A stretch of DNA of 64,000 bases from JACKII01 sp041687435 (GCA_041687435.1 JAWLBX010000017.1:1-64000); one strand, 5' to 3'; counted from the first letter of the stretch, positions 9,566 to 19,435 are shown. A program made the numbers and translations. The notes: generated from the sequence alone by a model not told the origin.

Positions 9566-10330
9566 ATGTCAACGCAGAAAGCACCAGTCATGACGCAACG
9601 CCTCGCCGGAAAGACAGCCCTCGTCACCGCCGCTGCCCAAGGCATTGGCCGCGCCTGTGTGGAGGCATTCGCCGTTGCCGGCGCCGATGTGCTGGCAACC
9701 GACATCAACGAGAACAAGCTTCGCGATTTGGCCACCCTGCCCCGGGTCACCATTCGCACCCTCGACGTTCGCGACGTGGCGGGAATCCAGGCATTGGCGG
9801 CTGAAATTGCCGCGCCCTCCGTATTGCTGAACTGCGCTGGTTTCGTTCACCACGGCAATATTCTAGATGCGACGGAGGACGAATGGGATTTCGGCTTCGA
9901 TCTGAATGTCAAATCCCAGTTCCGCATGATCCGGGCCTTCCTGCCAGGCATGATTGCCGCTGGCGGCGGCAGCATCATTAACATGGCGAGCGTTTCCGGC
10001 TCCATCTCCGGCGTGCCGATGCGCTGCGTCTATGGCGCGACCAAGGCGGCGGTGATCGGGCTGACCAAATCCGTGGCGCGCGATTTCATCGCCCAGGGCA
10101 TCCGCTGCAACGCCATCGCGCCGGGCACGGTCCAATCGCCTTCGCTGGACGACCGGATCAACGCGTTCGATAATCCGGAACAGGCGCGCAAGGACTTCAT
10201 TGCCCGCCAGCCGCTCGGCCGGCTTGGCCGGGCGGAGGAAATTGCGGCCCTGGCAGTTTACCTTGCCAGCGACGAAAGTGCCTACACCACCGGCTCGGTC
10301 ATGGTATCGGACGGCGGACTGACCCTTTAG
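9566..10330 (+). CDS. SDR oxidoreductase, DHRS6/BDH2-like
   Basis: 254-residue classical short-chain dehydrogenase. NAD-binding loop TAAAQGIGRA (21-30), NCAGFVHHG, catalytic Ser near 142, Tyr156 and Lys160 in YGATK. Long stretches (ATDINENKL, AGFVHHG, IRCNAIAPGTVQSPSL, YLASDESAYTTGS) match the DHRS6/BDH2 group, annotated as type-2 3-hydroxybutyrate or 4-hydroxyproline dehydrogenases. The start could instead be the ATG at 9590 (MTQRLAGK). It precedes a class II aldolase by 17 bases, so a two-step sugar-acid or hydroxyacid catabolic operon is likely. Confidence 0.88.
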   Translation: MSTQKAPVMTQRLAGKTALVTAAAQGIGRACVEAFAVAGADVLATDINENKLRDLATLPRVTIRTLDVRDVAGIQALAAEIAAPSVLLNCAGFVHHGNILDATEDEWDFGFDLNVKSQFRMIRAFLPGMIAAGGGSIINMASVSGSISGVPMRCVYGATKAAVIGLTKSVARDFIAQGIRCNAIAPGTVQSPSLDDRINAFDNPEQARKDFIARQPLGRLGRAEEIAALAVYLASDESAYTTGSVMVSDGGLTL

Positions 10331-10347
10331 AGGAAAGCATCTGTTTT

Positions 10348-11082
10348 ATGCGCAACGACCTGCAACAAGACCGTGAAGACCTCGCCGCCGCCCTGCGCTA
10401 TGCCGCAAAGCTCGGGCTGAACGAGGGGATTTGCAATCATTTCTCCCTGGCAGTCTCCGAATCGGGCGACGAATTCCTGGTCAACCCGCAGGGCATGCAC
10501 TGGTCGGAAATCAAGGCGAGCGACATCGTGCTGTGCCATCGCGACGGCCGCGTGCTGGATGGCGAGCATACGGTGGAGGCGACGGCCTACTACATCCACG
10601 CGCCGATCCATGCCAAGCGCCCGGACGCACGCGCCGTCCTGCACACGCACATGCCCTACGCCACCGCGCTGACCATTGTCGAGAACGGCCGGCTGGAAAT
10701 GGTAGAGCAAGGCGCGCTTCGCTTCTGGAACCGCATTGCCTATGACGATTCCTATGGCGGTCTGGCGCTGGACCATCAGGAGGGCGAGCGCATCGCCGAC
10801 GCCATGGCCGACAAGCCCATCGCCTTCCTCGGCCATCACGGCATTGTCGTCAGCGGCCCCAGCGTCGCCAAGACCTTCGACGACCTCTATTATCTGGAAC
10901 GCGCGGCCCAGGTGCAAACCCTGGCCAAGGCGCACGGCAAACCGTTCCGCGCCATTCCGCAACAGGTGGTGGAACAGACCGCCCGCCAGATCGCCGACGA
11001 AAGCGACCTGACGCAAGTGCAAGGCCATTTCGACGCGATCAAACGCATGCTCGACCGCGACGATCCGGCCTGGCGGGAGTAA
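10348..11082 (+). CDS. Class II aldolase/adducin-family protein
   Basis: 244 residues. Zn-binding motif HTHMPYATAL and a further His pair in GHHGIVVSG fit the class II aldolase fold (fuculose-phosphate aldolase, ribulose-5-P epimerase, and decarboxylating relatives). The ribosome site AGAGGAAAG lies about 10 bases before the ATG. Its place after the DHRS6-like dehydrogenase suggests sequential steps of one pathway. The substrate cannot be fixed from sequence; many marine alphaproteobacterial homologs remain uncharacterised. Confidence 0.88.
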   Translation: MRNDLQQDREDLAAALRYAAKLGLNEGICNHFSLAVSESGDEFLVNPQGMHWSEIKASDIVLCHRDGRVLDGEHTVEATAYYIHAPIHAKRPDARAVLHTHMPYATALTIVENGRLEMVEQGALRFWNRIAYDDSYGGLALDHQEGERIADAMADKPIAFLGHHGIVVSGPSVAKTFDDLYYLERAAQVQTLAKAHGKPFRAIPQQVVEQTARQIADESDLTQVQGHFDAIKRMLDRDDPAWRE

Positions 11083-11083
11083 C

Positions 11084-11128
11084 AATGCCCCCATCCCTGA
11101 AGCACGGCTCCGCCGCCTCCGGGGGACA
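11084..11128 (+). terminator. Possible hairpin after the aldolase gene
   Basis: CAATGCCCCC soon after the aldolase stop pairs imperfectly (one bulge) with GGGGGACATTG about 20 bases on, followed by a weak ATTTTG run. It may end the 9566-11082 operon and sits before the convergent mcd gene. The pairing is imperfect, so this is tentative. Confidence 0.35.
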
Positions 11129-11154
11129 TTGATTTTGGGAAAATAGAGACGCCC

Positions 11155-12828
11155 CTAGTTCCGCCGCTCCAGCAGCCCGCGCGCGATGACGTGGGCCTGG
11201 ATTTCTGCTGCGCCCTCAAAGATGTTCAGGATGCGGGCGTCGCAGAGCACACGGCTGATCTCGTATTCCTCCGCATAGCCGTTGCCGCCGTGCACCTGCA
11301 CCGCGTTGTCCGCGTTCGCCCAGGCGACGCGGGCGGCCAGCAGCTTGGCCATGCCGGCCTCGATATCGCAGCGCCGGTCCTGATCCTTTTCCCGCGCGGA
11401 GAAATAGGTGAGCTGGCGCGCCATCATGGTTTCCACCGCCATCATGGCAATTTTGCCGTGCACGCGGGGGAAGGCGTAGATCGCCTTGCCGAACTGCTGG
11501 CGCTCGGTAGCGTAGGAAAGCGCCAGTTCCATCGCCCGTTGCGCGACGCCGACGGAGCGGGCGGCGGTCTGGATGCGGGCGCTCTCGAACGTGGCCATGA
11601 GCTGTTTGAAGCCCTGGCCCTCCTCGCCGCCCAGCAGATTCTCCTCCGCCACCTCGAAGCCGTCGAAGCCGATCTCGTATTCCTTCATGCCGCGATAGCC
11701 CAGCACCTTGATCTCGCCGCCGGACATGCCTTCGGCCGGGAACGGCTCCGCGTCCGTGCCGCGCGGCTTCGGGGCCACGAACATGGAAAGGCCGCGATAG
11801 CCAGGCTGGTCCGGATCGGTGCGGGCCAGCAAGGTCATCAGGTCGGTGCGGGCAGCGTGGGTGATCCAGGTTTTGTTGCCATAAACCTTGTAAACTTCGC
11901 CTTCCTTCACCGCGCGCGTGCGCAGCGAGCCGAGATCGGAGCCGGTGCCCGGCTCGGTGAAGACGGCGGTCGGCAGGATTTCGCCGCTGGCGATCTTCGG
12001 CAACAATGCTTCCTTCTGCGCCTCGGTGCCGCCCAGGCGGATCAGTTCGCTGGCGATTTCGCTGCGGGTGCCGAGCGAGCCGACGCCGATATAGCCGCGG
12101 CTCAGTTCCTCGGTGACAACGCACATGGCGACTTTGCCCATGCCGAAGCCGCCGTTTTCCTCCGGAATGGTCAGACCGAACACGCCCATTTCGGCCATCT
12201 GCTGAACCACCGGCATCGGAATCAACTCGTCGGCGCGGTGCCATTCGTGCGCCGGGCCGATGATCTGATCGTTGACGAAACGGCGGAACTGGTCCTGCAC
12301 CATCACCAGCGCCTCGTCCTCCAGGCCGGGATTGCCGAAAGCGCTCGTTGACAACGCGTCTTCCAGCAATTCCGCGATGCGCCGGCGAACGACCGCCGTC
12401 GACCCGCCCGCCATCAGTGCCTTTGCACCTGCCGAGCCGGTCAGTGCGCCGGCGTCGAGGCCCATATCGCCCGGTCGCACAATCTCACCCTGACTCAGCA
12501 TCAGCCCGCCGGCCATTTGGTTCAGGTATTCGCCGAAGCCCGCCTGCATCAGAAGCGCCTCCAACTCTCCCAACCCATTGTCAGCTTCCAGCCGTTCCGC
12601 CCAGCGCAGCGATTCGCGCAATGCCGCAGTGTAGGTGGAAAGCCAGGCAAGGCCATGGGCAGCAAGCTGTTCCTGTTCCAACAAGCCCGCCGAAACCTTG
12701 CCATTTGCGGATACCATCGCGGCCACGCTCTGCCGCGCCTGTTCCGTGTAGGCTTCGGCAGCGCTTAACGCATCGGATGCTTCCGCAAGCAGATCGGGCA
12801 GGACGGCGGTTTCGGATAAAGGGTTCAT
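11155..12828 (-). CDS. mcd: (2S)-methylsuccinyl-CoA dehydrogenase
   Basis: Flavin-dependent acyl-CoA dehydrogenase of 557 residues, about 150 longer than ordinary family members. The extra N-terminal domain (QLAAHGLAWLSTYTAALRES, FGEYLNQMAGG) is characteristic of Mcd of the ethylmalonyl-CoA pathway, which oxidises methylsuccinyl-CoA to mesaconyl-CoA. The catalytic part has FTEPGTGSDLGSLRTRAV, GYRGMKEYEIGFDGF, ERQQFGKAI and ARILNIFEGAAEIQ. Electrons should go to ETF (etfBA at 30.2-31.9 kb). It is a single minus-strand gene; other pathway genes (ccr, ecm, mch) are not in the window. An older name for this type is Ibd2. Confidence 0.85.
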   Translation of the reverse strand: MNPLSETAVLPDLLAEASDALSAAEAYTEQARQSVAAMVSANGKVSAGLLEQEQLAAHGLAWLSTYTAALRESLRWAERLEADNGLGELEALLMQAGFGEYLNQMAGGLMLSQGEIVRPGDMGLDAGALTGSAGAKALMAGGSTAVVRRRIAELLEDALSTSAFGNPGLEDEALVMVQDQFRRFVNDQIIGPAHEWHRADELIPMPVVQQMAEMGVFGLTIPEENGGFGMGKVAMCVVTEELSRGYIGVGSLGTRSEIASELIRLGGTEAQKEALLPKIASGEILPTAVFTEPGTGSDLGSLRTRAVKEGEVYKVYGNKTWITHAARTDLMTLLARTDPDQPGYRGLSMFVAPKPRGTDAEPFPAEGMSGGEIKVLGYRGMKEYEIGFDGFEVAEENLLGGEEGQGFKQLMATFESARIQTAARSVGVAQRAMELALSYATERQQFGKAIYAFPRVHGKIAMMAVETMMARQLTYFSAREKDQDRRCDIEAGMAKLLAARVAWANADNAVQVHGGNGYAEEYEISRVLCDARILNIFEGAAEIQAHVIARGLLERRN

Positions 12829-13225
12829 CGGGGTGGCTCCGGTTCAGACTTTGGTCGTGTTACGCCTTGCTCTACACCTTGGATTTCCCCAAGCCCAACG
12901 GACAAATCGTCGAATGCGGCAGAGTGGCGGGCGCGCTGCGCCAATTGCACCCCTCGCAAAGGTGCGGTGCAGCGTAATAGGATCAACACACTTGCCCCGC
13001 GAAAGATGATCGGTTAGAGCAATCCGCTCGTTCACGTTTTGCTTTCGTGGTCAAGCCCATGCCCGACGTAAATGATGGCATGGCTGTCCCAGACAGACCC
13101 GGATGTATCGTGGCTGGACTGCCGCACCATTTCGGGCGCGTGAGTTCCGTTCTATTGATTCGACCGGACCTGCGCACACGGTCTTCCACCCGGGAGGTGA
13201 GAGGATCGCGCAGGGGCGGAAATTC

Positions 13226-13246
13226 CCTCAATCCTCGCCATTGAGG
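13226..13246 (+). promoter_or_regulatory. Stem-loop in gltB leader
   Basis: CCTCAAT and ATTGAGG form a perfect 7-bp stem around a 7-base loop, ending 15 bases before the gltB ribosome site. No T-run follows, so it is not a terminator. It could affect message stability or translation; that is inference. Confidence 0.35.
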
Positions 13247-13261
13247 TGCGAGCCCTGAGCC

Positions 13262-13267
13262 AGGAGG
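13262..13267 (+). promoter_or_regulatory. gltB ribosome binding site (fixes the start)
   Basis: AGGAGG lies 8 bases before the ATG at 13276. This decides against the in-frame GTG at 13246, which has no such site. Confidence 0.75.
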
Positions 13268-13275
13268 ATAACAGG

Positions 13276-16200
13276 ATGCGGCTGCCCGCTGCGCAAGGCT
13301 TATACGATCCGCGCAACGAGCACGATTCGTGCGGTGTCGGCTTTGTTGCCGACATCAAAGGGCGAAAATCGCATCAGCACGTCCGCGATGGCTTGCAGAT
13401 TCTGCTGAATCTCGATCATCGCGGCGCGGTCGGTGCCGACCCGTTAACCGGCGACGGCGCCGGCATCCTGACGCAGATTCCGGATGGGTTTTTCCGCGCC
13501 GTTTGCGGCTTCGACCTGCCCGCCGCCGGCGACTACGGCGTCGGCATGCTGTTTCTGCCGAAGGACATCGCCGCCCGCAAAGCCATCGAAGACGTGCTGA
13601 CGGAAAGCATGGCGGCGGAGGGCATGACCGTGCTCGGATGGCGCGATGTTCCGGTCCGCTCCAACGTTCTCGGCAAAGCCGTGTTCGAAGTTGAGCCGTT
13701 CCACCGCCAAGTATTCGTCGGAAAACCGGCAGGCTGGGATCACGAGACATTCGAGCGCAAGCTGTTCGTCGCCCGCAAGGTTGCCGTCAACAAAGTGACC
13801 GCGGGCAACATGCCCGGCACTGATGACTATTATGTGCCGAGTTTCTCTTCCCGGACTCTCGTCTACAAGGGCATGCTACTGGCGGGCCAGGTCGGCGAAT
13901 ACTATGAGGACTTAAGCGATCCGCGCTTTGAAAGCGCGTTTGCCCTGGTTCACCAACGCTTCTCGACCAACACCTTCCCGTCCTGGCGTCTGGCGCACCC
14001 GTACCGCATGATCTGCCACAATGGCGAGATCAACACGGTACGCGGCAACACCAACTGGATGGCAGCGCGCAAGCACTCGATGAAGAGCGAGCTGTTTGGA
14101 CAGGATCTCGAAAAGGTTTGGCCGCTGATCGGGGCGGGCCAATCAGACACAGCCTGCTTTGACAATGCGCTGGAATTGCTGGTGCTTGGCGGCTACTCGC
14201 TGATGCATGCGATGATGGTGATGATTCCGGAAGCATGGGCCGGCAATAAGCTCATGGATGCGAAGCGTCGCGCCTTCTATGAATATCACGCCAGCCTGAT
14301 GGAGCCGTGGGACGGCCCAGCCGCAGTCTGCTTTACCGACGGGCGCCAGATCGGCGCCACGCTGGACCGCAACGGCCTGCGCCCCGCACGCTATATTGTC
14401 ACCACGGACGACCGCATCATCATGGGGTCGGAGGTTGGCGTCCTGCCGATCCCGCCGGAAATGATCAAGCAGCAATGGCGCTTGCAACCCGGCAAGATGC
14501 TGCTGGTGGATATGGAGCAGGGCCGCATCGTGGATGATGCGGAACTGAAGGCCTCGCTTGCCGATGCCCATCCCTACCAGGAATGGCTGAATGCAAGCCA
14601 GTACCAGCTGGAAGACCTGCCCCCGGCTCAGAAAGCCCCGCCGACCAGCAACGTGCCACTGCTCGACCGTCAACAGGCGTTCGGCTATACGATGGAAGAC
14701 CTGAAATTCTTCCTGGAGCCGATGGCGAGCGTGGGCGATGACCCGGTTGGCTCGATGGGCAAGGACACGCCGATCAGCGTGCTGTCCGACAGGTCGAAAC
14801 TGCTCTACACCTACTTCAAGCAAAACTTCGCCCAGGTCACCAACCCGCCGATCGATCCGATCCGCGAGGAAGTGGTGATGAGCCTCACCACCCTTATCGG
14901 CCCGCGTCCGAACCTACTCGGTTCCGGCCATGACGAGCAGCACAAGCGTCTGGAGGCACACCAGCCCATCCTCTCCAATGAAGACTTGGAGAAAATCCGG
15001 GAATTCGACGAACTGGTCGGCACAGCCTTCCGCACCAAGACGCTAGATATTTGCTGGAGCGCGGAGGACGGTATCGAGGGCCTGGCGCCCGCCGTGCAGG
15101 CACTGTGCGAGGCAGCGGAACAGGCTGTTGGTGAGGCCTATAACATCCTCATCCTGTCCGACCGCAGCATGAATGCGACCCGGATCCCGATGCCGGCCTT
15201 GCTGGCATGCTCGGCCGTGCACCATCACCTGATCCGCAAGGGTCTGCGCACCGAAACCGGCCTGGTGATCGAGACCGGCGAAGCGCGCGAAGTACACCAT
15301 ATGTGTGTGCTTGCAGGCTATGGTGCAGAGGCAATCAACCCCTACCTAGCATTTGAGACCATCGCGGAGCGGTTGGATGAACTGCCGGATGGCATGACGC
15401 TGGAAAAAGCGAACTACAATTACGTCAAGGCGCTGAACAAAGGCATCCTAAAGGTCTGCTCAAAGATGGGGATTTCCACCTATCAGAGCTATTGCGGCGC
15501 GCAGATATTCGACGCCGTTGGCCTTTCCACGCCATTCATCGACGCATACTTCACTGGCACGGCAACGACCGTGGAGGGCATCGGGCTGGAAGACGTGGCA
15601 CGGGAGACCGTGCAACGCCATGCCCGGGCCTTCGGTGACGACCCGGTGCTGAAGCGCATGCTGGATGTCGGCGGCGAATATGCCTTCCGCTTCCGCGGAG
15701 AATATCACGCCTGGAACCCGACGACGGTCGCCCATCTGCAACACGCGGTCCGGGGCAATAACACCCAGGAGTACAAACTGTTCGCGCAGAAGATGAACGA
15801 CCAGTCGCGCGACCTTTATACCCTGCGCGGCCTGTTCGACTTCAAACCCGGCCAACCCATCCCGATCGAGGAGGTCGAGCCAGCGACGGAGATCGTCAAG
15901 CGCTTCTCCACCGGCGCGATGAGCTTCGGCTCGATCAGCCGCGAGGCGCATACCACGCTCGCCATCGCCATGAACCGCATCGGCGGCCGCTCCAACACCG
16001 GTGAGGGCGGCGAAGAGCCCGACCGCTTCGTGCCGCTGGCCAAAGATCATCCGTTCTGGAAGCAGAACGGCGACACCATGCGCAGCCGCATCAAGCAGGT
16101 GGCGTCGGGCCGGTTCGGCGTAACCACCGAGTACTTGGTGAATGCGGACGACATCCAGATCAAAATGGCCCAGGGCGCAAAGCCTGGCGAAGGCGGGCAG

Positions 16201-17904
16201 TTGCCTGGTCATAAAGTGGATCGGGCGATTGCGACAGTGCGCCACTCGACCCCTGGCGTCGGCCTGATTTCACCGCCACCGCACCATGACATCTACTCGA
16301 TTGAAGATCTCGCGCAGTTAATCCACGACCTGAAAAACGCCAATCCCCGTGCTCGTATTAGCGTCAAGCTAGTGTCAGAGGTTGGCGTCGGTACGGTCGC
16401 GGCGGGCGTGTCCAAGGCGAAGGCCGACCACGTGACCATCTCTGGTTTCGAGGGCGGCACCGGCGCCTCGCCGGTCACCTCGCTGACCCATGCGGGCAGC
16501 CCGTGGGAGATCGGCCTGGCGGAGACGCACCAGACACTGGTGCTGAATGGCCTGCGCGGCCGCATTGCGGTGCAGACCGACGGCGGCCTGCGCACCGGCC
16601 GCGACGTGGTCATCGCCGGCCTGCTGGGCGCCGACGAAATGGGTTTCGCCACTGCGCCGCTGATCAGCATGGGCTGCATCATGATGCGCAAGTGCCATCT
16701 GAACACCTGTCCGGTCGGGGTCGCAACCCAGAACCCGGAACTGCGCAAACGTTTCCAGGGTACGCCCGACAATGTCATCAACTACTTCTTCTTCGTTGCG
16801 GAGGAAGTGCGCGAGTTGATGGCGCAGCTTGGCTTCTGCACCTTCAATGAACTGATCGGGCATACCGAAATGCTCGATATGCGGAAGGCCGAGGATCATT
16901 GGAAGGCGGAGGGCATCAACCTGCGCAAGCTGATGCACAAGCCGGACGTACCCAAGAACATCGCGGTTTATAATTGCGAGACTCAGGATCACGGGTTGGA
17001 AAAGGCGTTGGATCAAACGCTCATCGCCCAGGCCAAGCCCGCGCTCGAAAATCGCCAGCCCGTGGTGATCGAGACCGAGGTGCGGAACATTAACCGCACC
17101 GTAGGCGCCATGCTGTCTGGTGAGGTGGCGAAGCGCTACGGCCATGCCGGCCTGCCCGAAGACACGATTGCGATCAAGGCAACCGGCGTCGGCGGCCAAA
17201 GCTTCGGCGCATTCCTGGCGCGCGGCGTCTCGATTGAGTTGGAGGGCGTGGCCAACGACTACGTCGGCAAGGGCCTCTCCGGCGGACGGATCGCGGTCTA
17301 CCCGCCGCGCATCTCGCCCTATGTGGCGGAGGACAACATCGTCGTCGGCAACACCGTCCTCTATGGCGCAATCGATGGCGAAGCCTATTTCCGCGGTGTC
17401 GCCGGCGAACGCTTCTGCGTCCGCAACTCCGGTGCTTTCTGTGTGGTGGAGGGTGTGGGCGACCATGGCGGCGAGTACATGACCGGTGGCTGCATGGTCG
17501 TGCTCGGGCACACCGGCGTGAACTTTGCAGCCGGCATGAGCGGCGGCTTGGCCTATGTCTTCGATCCGGACCGCCGGTTTGAACAGCGCTGCAACATGGA
17601 GATGGTATCGCTCGAACCCATCGACCCGCACGAGCCTGCCCCGGCAGACCCGTCCGTTGTCATGATGAAAGGCCTGCCCCAACTCAAACACCACGTGCAC
17701 AGGCTGCGAATACTGATTGAACGGCACGCGCACTACACCAACAGTCCGGTTGCGCGGAATATTCTCGACAACTTCGAAACGATGGTAGGCCGGTTCGTTT
17801 TGGTCATGCCGAACGACTTCCGCCGCGCCCTCAATGAAATGGCAGCAGAAGATGCCGCCGCCGCAGGTACTGCCGGCGCGGCCGAGGAGGTGACCCATGG
17901 GTAA
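13276..17904 (+). CDS. gltB: Glutamate synthase (NADPH), large subunit
   Basis: Large GOGAT subunit, 1542 residues from the chosen ATG. After an 18-residue propeptide comes Cys19 in HDSCGVGF, the N-terminal nucleophile of the class II glutaminase domain (about 19-430). The FMN-binding synthase domain follows (SMGCIMMRKCHLNTCPVG carries the three Cys of the 3Fe-4S cluster), then the C-terminal glycine-rich GXGXG helix domain (GEVAKRYGHAG, TGGCMVVLG). It transfers glutamine amide nitrogen to 2-oxoglutarate using electrons from GltD. Its stop overlaps the gltD start by 8 bases, so the two are translationally coupled. Confidence 0.97.
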   Translation: MRLPAAQGLYDPRNEHDSCGVGFVADIKGRKSHQHVRDGLQILLNLDHRGAVGADPLTGDGAGILTQIPDGFFRAVCGFDLPAAGDYGVGMLFLPKDIAARKAIEDVLTESMAAEGMTVLGWRDVPVRSNVLGKAVFEVEPFHRQVFVGKPAGWDHETFERKLFVARKVAVNKVTAGNMPGTDDYYVPSFSSRTLVYKGMLLAGQVGEYYEDLSDPRFESAFALVHQRFSTNTFPSWRLAHPYRMICHNGEINTVRGNTNWMAARKHSMKSELFGQDLEKVWPLIGAGQSDTACFDNALELLVLGGYSLMHAMMVMIPEAWAGNKLMDAKRRAFYEYHASLMEPWDGPAAVCFTDGRQIGATLDRNGLRPARYIVTTDDRIIMGSEVGVLPIPPEMIKQQWRLQPGKMLLVDMEQGRIVDDAELKASLADAHPYQEWLNASQYQLEDLPPAQKAPPTSNVPLLDRQQAFGYTMEDLKFFLEPMASVGDDPVGSMGKDTPISVLSDRSKLLYTYFKQNFAQVTNPPIDPIREEVVMSLTTLIGPRPNLLGSGHDEQHKRLEAHQPILSNEDLEKIREFDELVGTAFRTKTLDICWSAEDGIEGLAPAVQALCEAAEQAVGEAYNILILSDRSMNATRIPMPALLACSAVHHHLIRKGLRTETGLVIETGEAREVHHMCVLAGYGAEAINPYLAFETIAERLDELPDGMTLEKANYNYVKALNKGILKVCSKMGISTYQSYCGAQIFDAVGLSTPFIDAYFTGTATTVEGIGLEDVARETVQRHARAFGDDPVLKRMLDVGGEYAFRFRGEYHAWNPTTVAHLQHAVRGNNTQEYKLFAQKMNDQSRDLYTLRGLFDFKPGQPIPIEEVEPATEIVKRFSTGAMSFGSISREAHTTLAIAMNRIGGRSNTGEGGEEPDRFVPLAKDHPFWKQNGDTMRSRIKQVASGRFGVTTEYLVNADDIQIKMAQGAKPGEGGQLPGHKVDRAIATVRHSTPGVGLISPPPHHDIYSIEDLAQLIHDLKNANPRARISVKLVSEVGVGTVAAGVSKAKADHVTISGFEGGTGASPVTSLTHAGSPWEIGLAETHQTLVLNGLRGRIAVQTDGGLRTGRDVVIAGLLGADEMGFATAPLISMGCIMMRKCHLNTCPVGVATQNPELRKRFQGTPDNVINYFFFVAEEVRELMAQLGFCTFNELIGHTEMLDMRKAEDHWKAEGINLRKLMHKPDVPKNIAVYNCETQDHGLEKALDQTLIAQAKPALENRQPVVIETEVRNINRTVGAMLSGEVAKRYGHAGLPEDTIAIKATGVGGQSFGAFLARGVSIELEGVANDYVGKGLSGGRIAVYPPRISPYVAEDNIVVGNTVLYGAIDGEAYFRGVAGERFCVRNSGAFCVVEGVGDHGGEYMTGGCMVVLGHTGVNFAAGMSGGLAYVFDPDRRFEQRCNMEMVSLEPIDPHEPAPADPSVVMMKGLPQLKHHVHRLRILIERHAHYTNSPVARNILDNFETMVGRFVLVMPNDFRRALNEMAAEDAAAAGTAGAAEEVTHG

Positions 17905-19366
17905 GCCCACCGGGTTTCTGGAAGAAGAGCGCCACGACCGCAGCTATGAGCCGGTCGAAGAACGCCTGAAGCATTGGCATGAATTCATCAAGCCACTGCC
18001 GGAGAACGAGGTTCGGGCGCAGGGCTCGCGTTGCATGGATTGCGGCATCCCGTTTTGTCACAATGGCTGCCCGGTCAACAATCAGATCCCGGACTGGAAC
18101 CATCTGACGTATCTGGGAGAGTGGGAAGAGGCGTGGGAAAATCTTCACTCAACCAATAACTTCCCGGAATTTACCGGCCGTGTCTGCCCCGCGCCGTGTG
18201 AGGAAAGTTGCACGCTGAACCTCAATACCTTTGTGCGGCCGGTCACGATCAAGACCATTGAATGCGCCATTGCCGACAAGGGCCGGGAAAACGGTTGGCT
18301 GGTTCCAGAACCGCCGGAAAAGAAGACGGGCAAGCGCGTCGCCGTCGTTGGCTCCGGCCCGGCCGGCATGGCGTGCGCCCAGCAGTTGGCACGCGCCGGT
18401 CACGATGTGACCCTGTTCGAAAAGAACGACCGCATCGGCGGCCTGCTGCGCTATGGCATTCCGGATTTCAAGATGGAAAAGCACCTGATTGACGCCCGCG
18501 TGAAGCAAATGCAGGCTGAGGGTGTGACAATTAAGACTGGCGTACAAGTAGGCAAGGATGTCTCCGCAAAACAACTTGCGGATGAATTTGACGCGGTCGT
18601 GCTTTCGGGCGGTGCGGAAAGCCCACGCGATCTGGATGTGCCAGGCCGCGAGCTCAAGGGCGTCCATTTCGCAATGGAATTCCTGCCACAGCAGAACAAA
18701 CGTGTGGCAGGCGATACCTTGCCAGACGAGCAGGAAATTCTGGCGACAGGCAAGAACGTCATCGTGATCGGCGGCGGCGATACCGGCAGCGACTGCATTG
18801 GCACGTCAACCCGTCAGGGCGCGAAACTGGTGCGCCAGTTCGAACTGTTCGACAAGCCGCCAGCGGCCGAGAACAAGCCGCTGGTCTGGCCGGACTGGCC
18901 ACGCAAGGAGCGTATCTCCACCAGCCAGATCGAGGTAAACGAGACCTACGGCATCAGCACCGAGTATGAGATGGTCACGAGCGAGTTGGTCGGCGATGCC
19001 AACGGCAATGTCGCGAAGATCAAGGGCAACCGGGTCAAATGGGTCAATAAGGATGGCCGCATGACGCCGGAAACCGTCGGCACTTTCGAATATGACGCCG
19101 AATTGGTGCTGCTGGCGATGGGCTTCGTTGGTCCGCGGCAGGATGACGTGCTCGCCGATCTGGGCATCAACACCGTCGTCCAGCGCGATGCCCTTGGCCG
19201 CATTCCGGAGGCACCGTCGGACTACAAGACCGACCTGCCGAATGTGTTCGCCGCTGGCGATATGCGCCGCGGCCAGTCACTGGTAGTCTGGGCGATCCGC
19301 GAGGGGCGCCAGTGCGCCCATGCCGTCGATGAGTTCTTGATGGGCGAAAGCGTCCTGCCGCGCTAA
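17897..19366 (+). CDS. gltD: Glutamate synthase (NADPH), small subunit
   Basis: 489-residue FAD/NADPH subunit that feeds electrons to GltB. N-terminal Fe-S cysteines lie in RCMDCGIPFCHNGCPV and VCPAPCEESC; FAD site VAVVGSGPAGMACA; NADPH site VIVIGGGDTGSDCIG; a second FAD segment FAAGDMRRGQSLVVWA at the end. The ATG overlaps the end of gltB by 8 bases, securing equal synthesis of the two subunits. Length matches the family. Confidence 0.96.
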   Translation: MGKPTGFLEEERHDRSYEPVEERLKHWHEFIKPLPENEVRAQGSRCMDCGIPFCHNGCPVNNQIPDWNHLTYLGEWEEAWENLHSTNNFPEFTGRVCPAPCEESCTLNLNTFVRPVTIKTIECAIADKGRENGWLVPEPPEKKTGKRVAVVGSGPAGMACAQQLARAGHDVTLFEKNDRIGGLLRYGIPDFKMEKHLIDARVKQMQAEGVTIKTGVQVGKDVSAKQLADEFDAVVLSGGAESPRDLDVPGRELKGVHFAMEFLPQQNKRVAGDTLPDEQEILATGKNVIVIGGGDTGSDCIGTSTRQGAKLVRQFELFDKPPAAENKPLVWPDWPRKERISTSQIEVNETYGISTEYEMVTSELVGDANGNVAKIKGNRVKWVNKDGRMTPETVGTFEYDAELVLLAMGFVGPRQDDVLADLGINTVVQRDALGRIPEAPSDYKTDLPNVFAAGDMRRGQSLVVWAIREGRQCAHAVDEFLMGESVLPR

Positions 19367-19435
19367 TCCCCGTTTTGCCTCGGCACGGGAGGCGCTGCCT
19401 TGGACCCTCCCTATCCGCCCAATAAAGAGGGTCTT

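Larger units (their letters stand above)
12829..13275. other. Long divergent intergenic region, mcd / gltB
   Basis: About 450 bases without a credible gene between the divergently transcribed mcd and gltB. It must hold both promoters. The only structure I can point to is a 7-bp stem at 13226-13246 just ahead of gltB. No riboswitch class was recognised. Confidence 0.5.

Noticed and set aside
16375..17910. 511-codon open frame on the minus strand across gltB
   Set aside because: It lies wholly opposite an unmistakable glutamate synthase gene, and its protein is His/Ala/Asp/Val-rich with no family motif: a typical GC-rich shadow frame.
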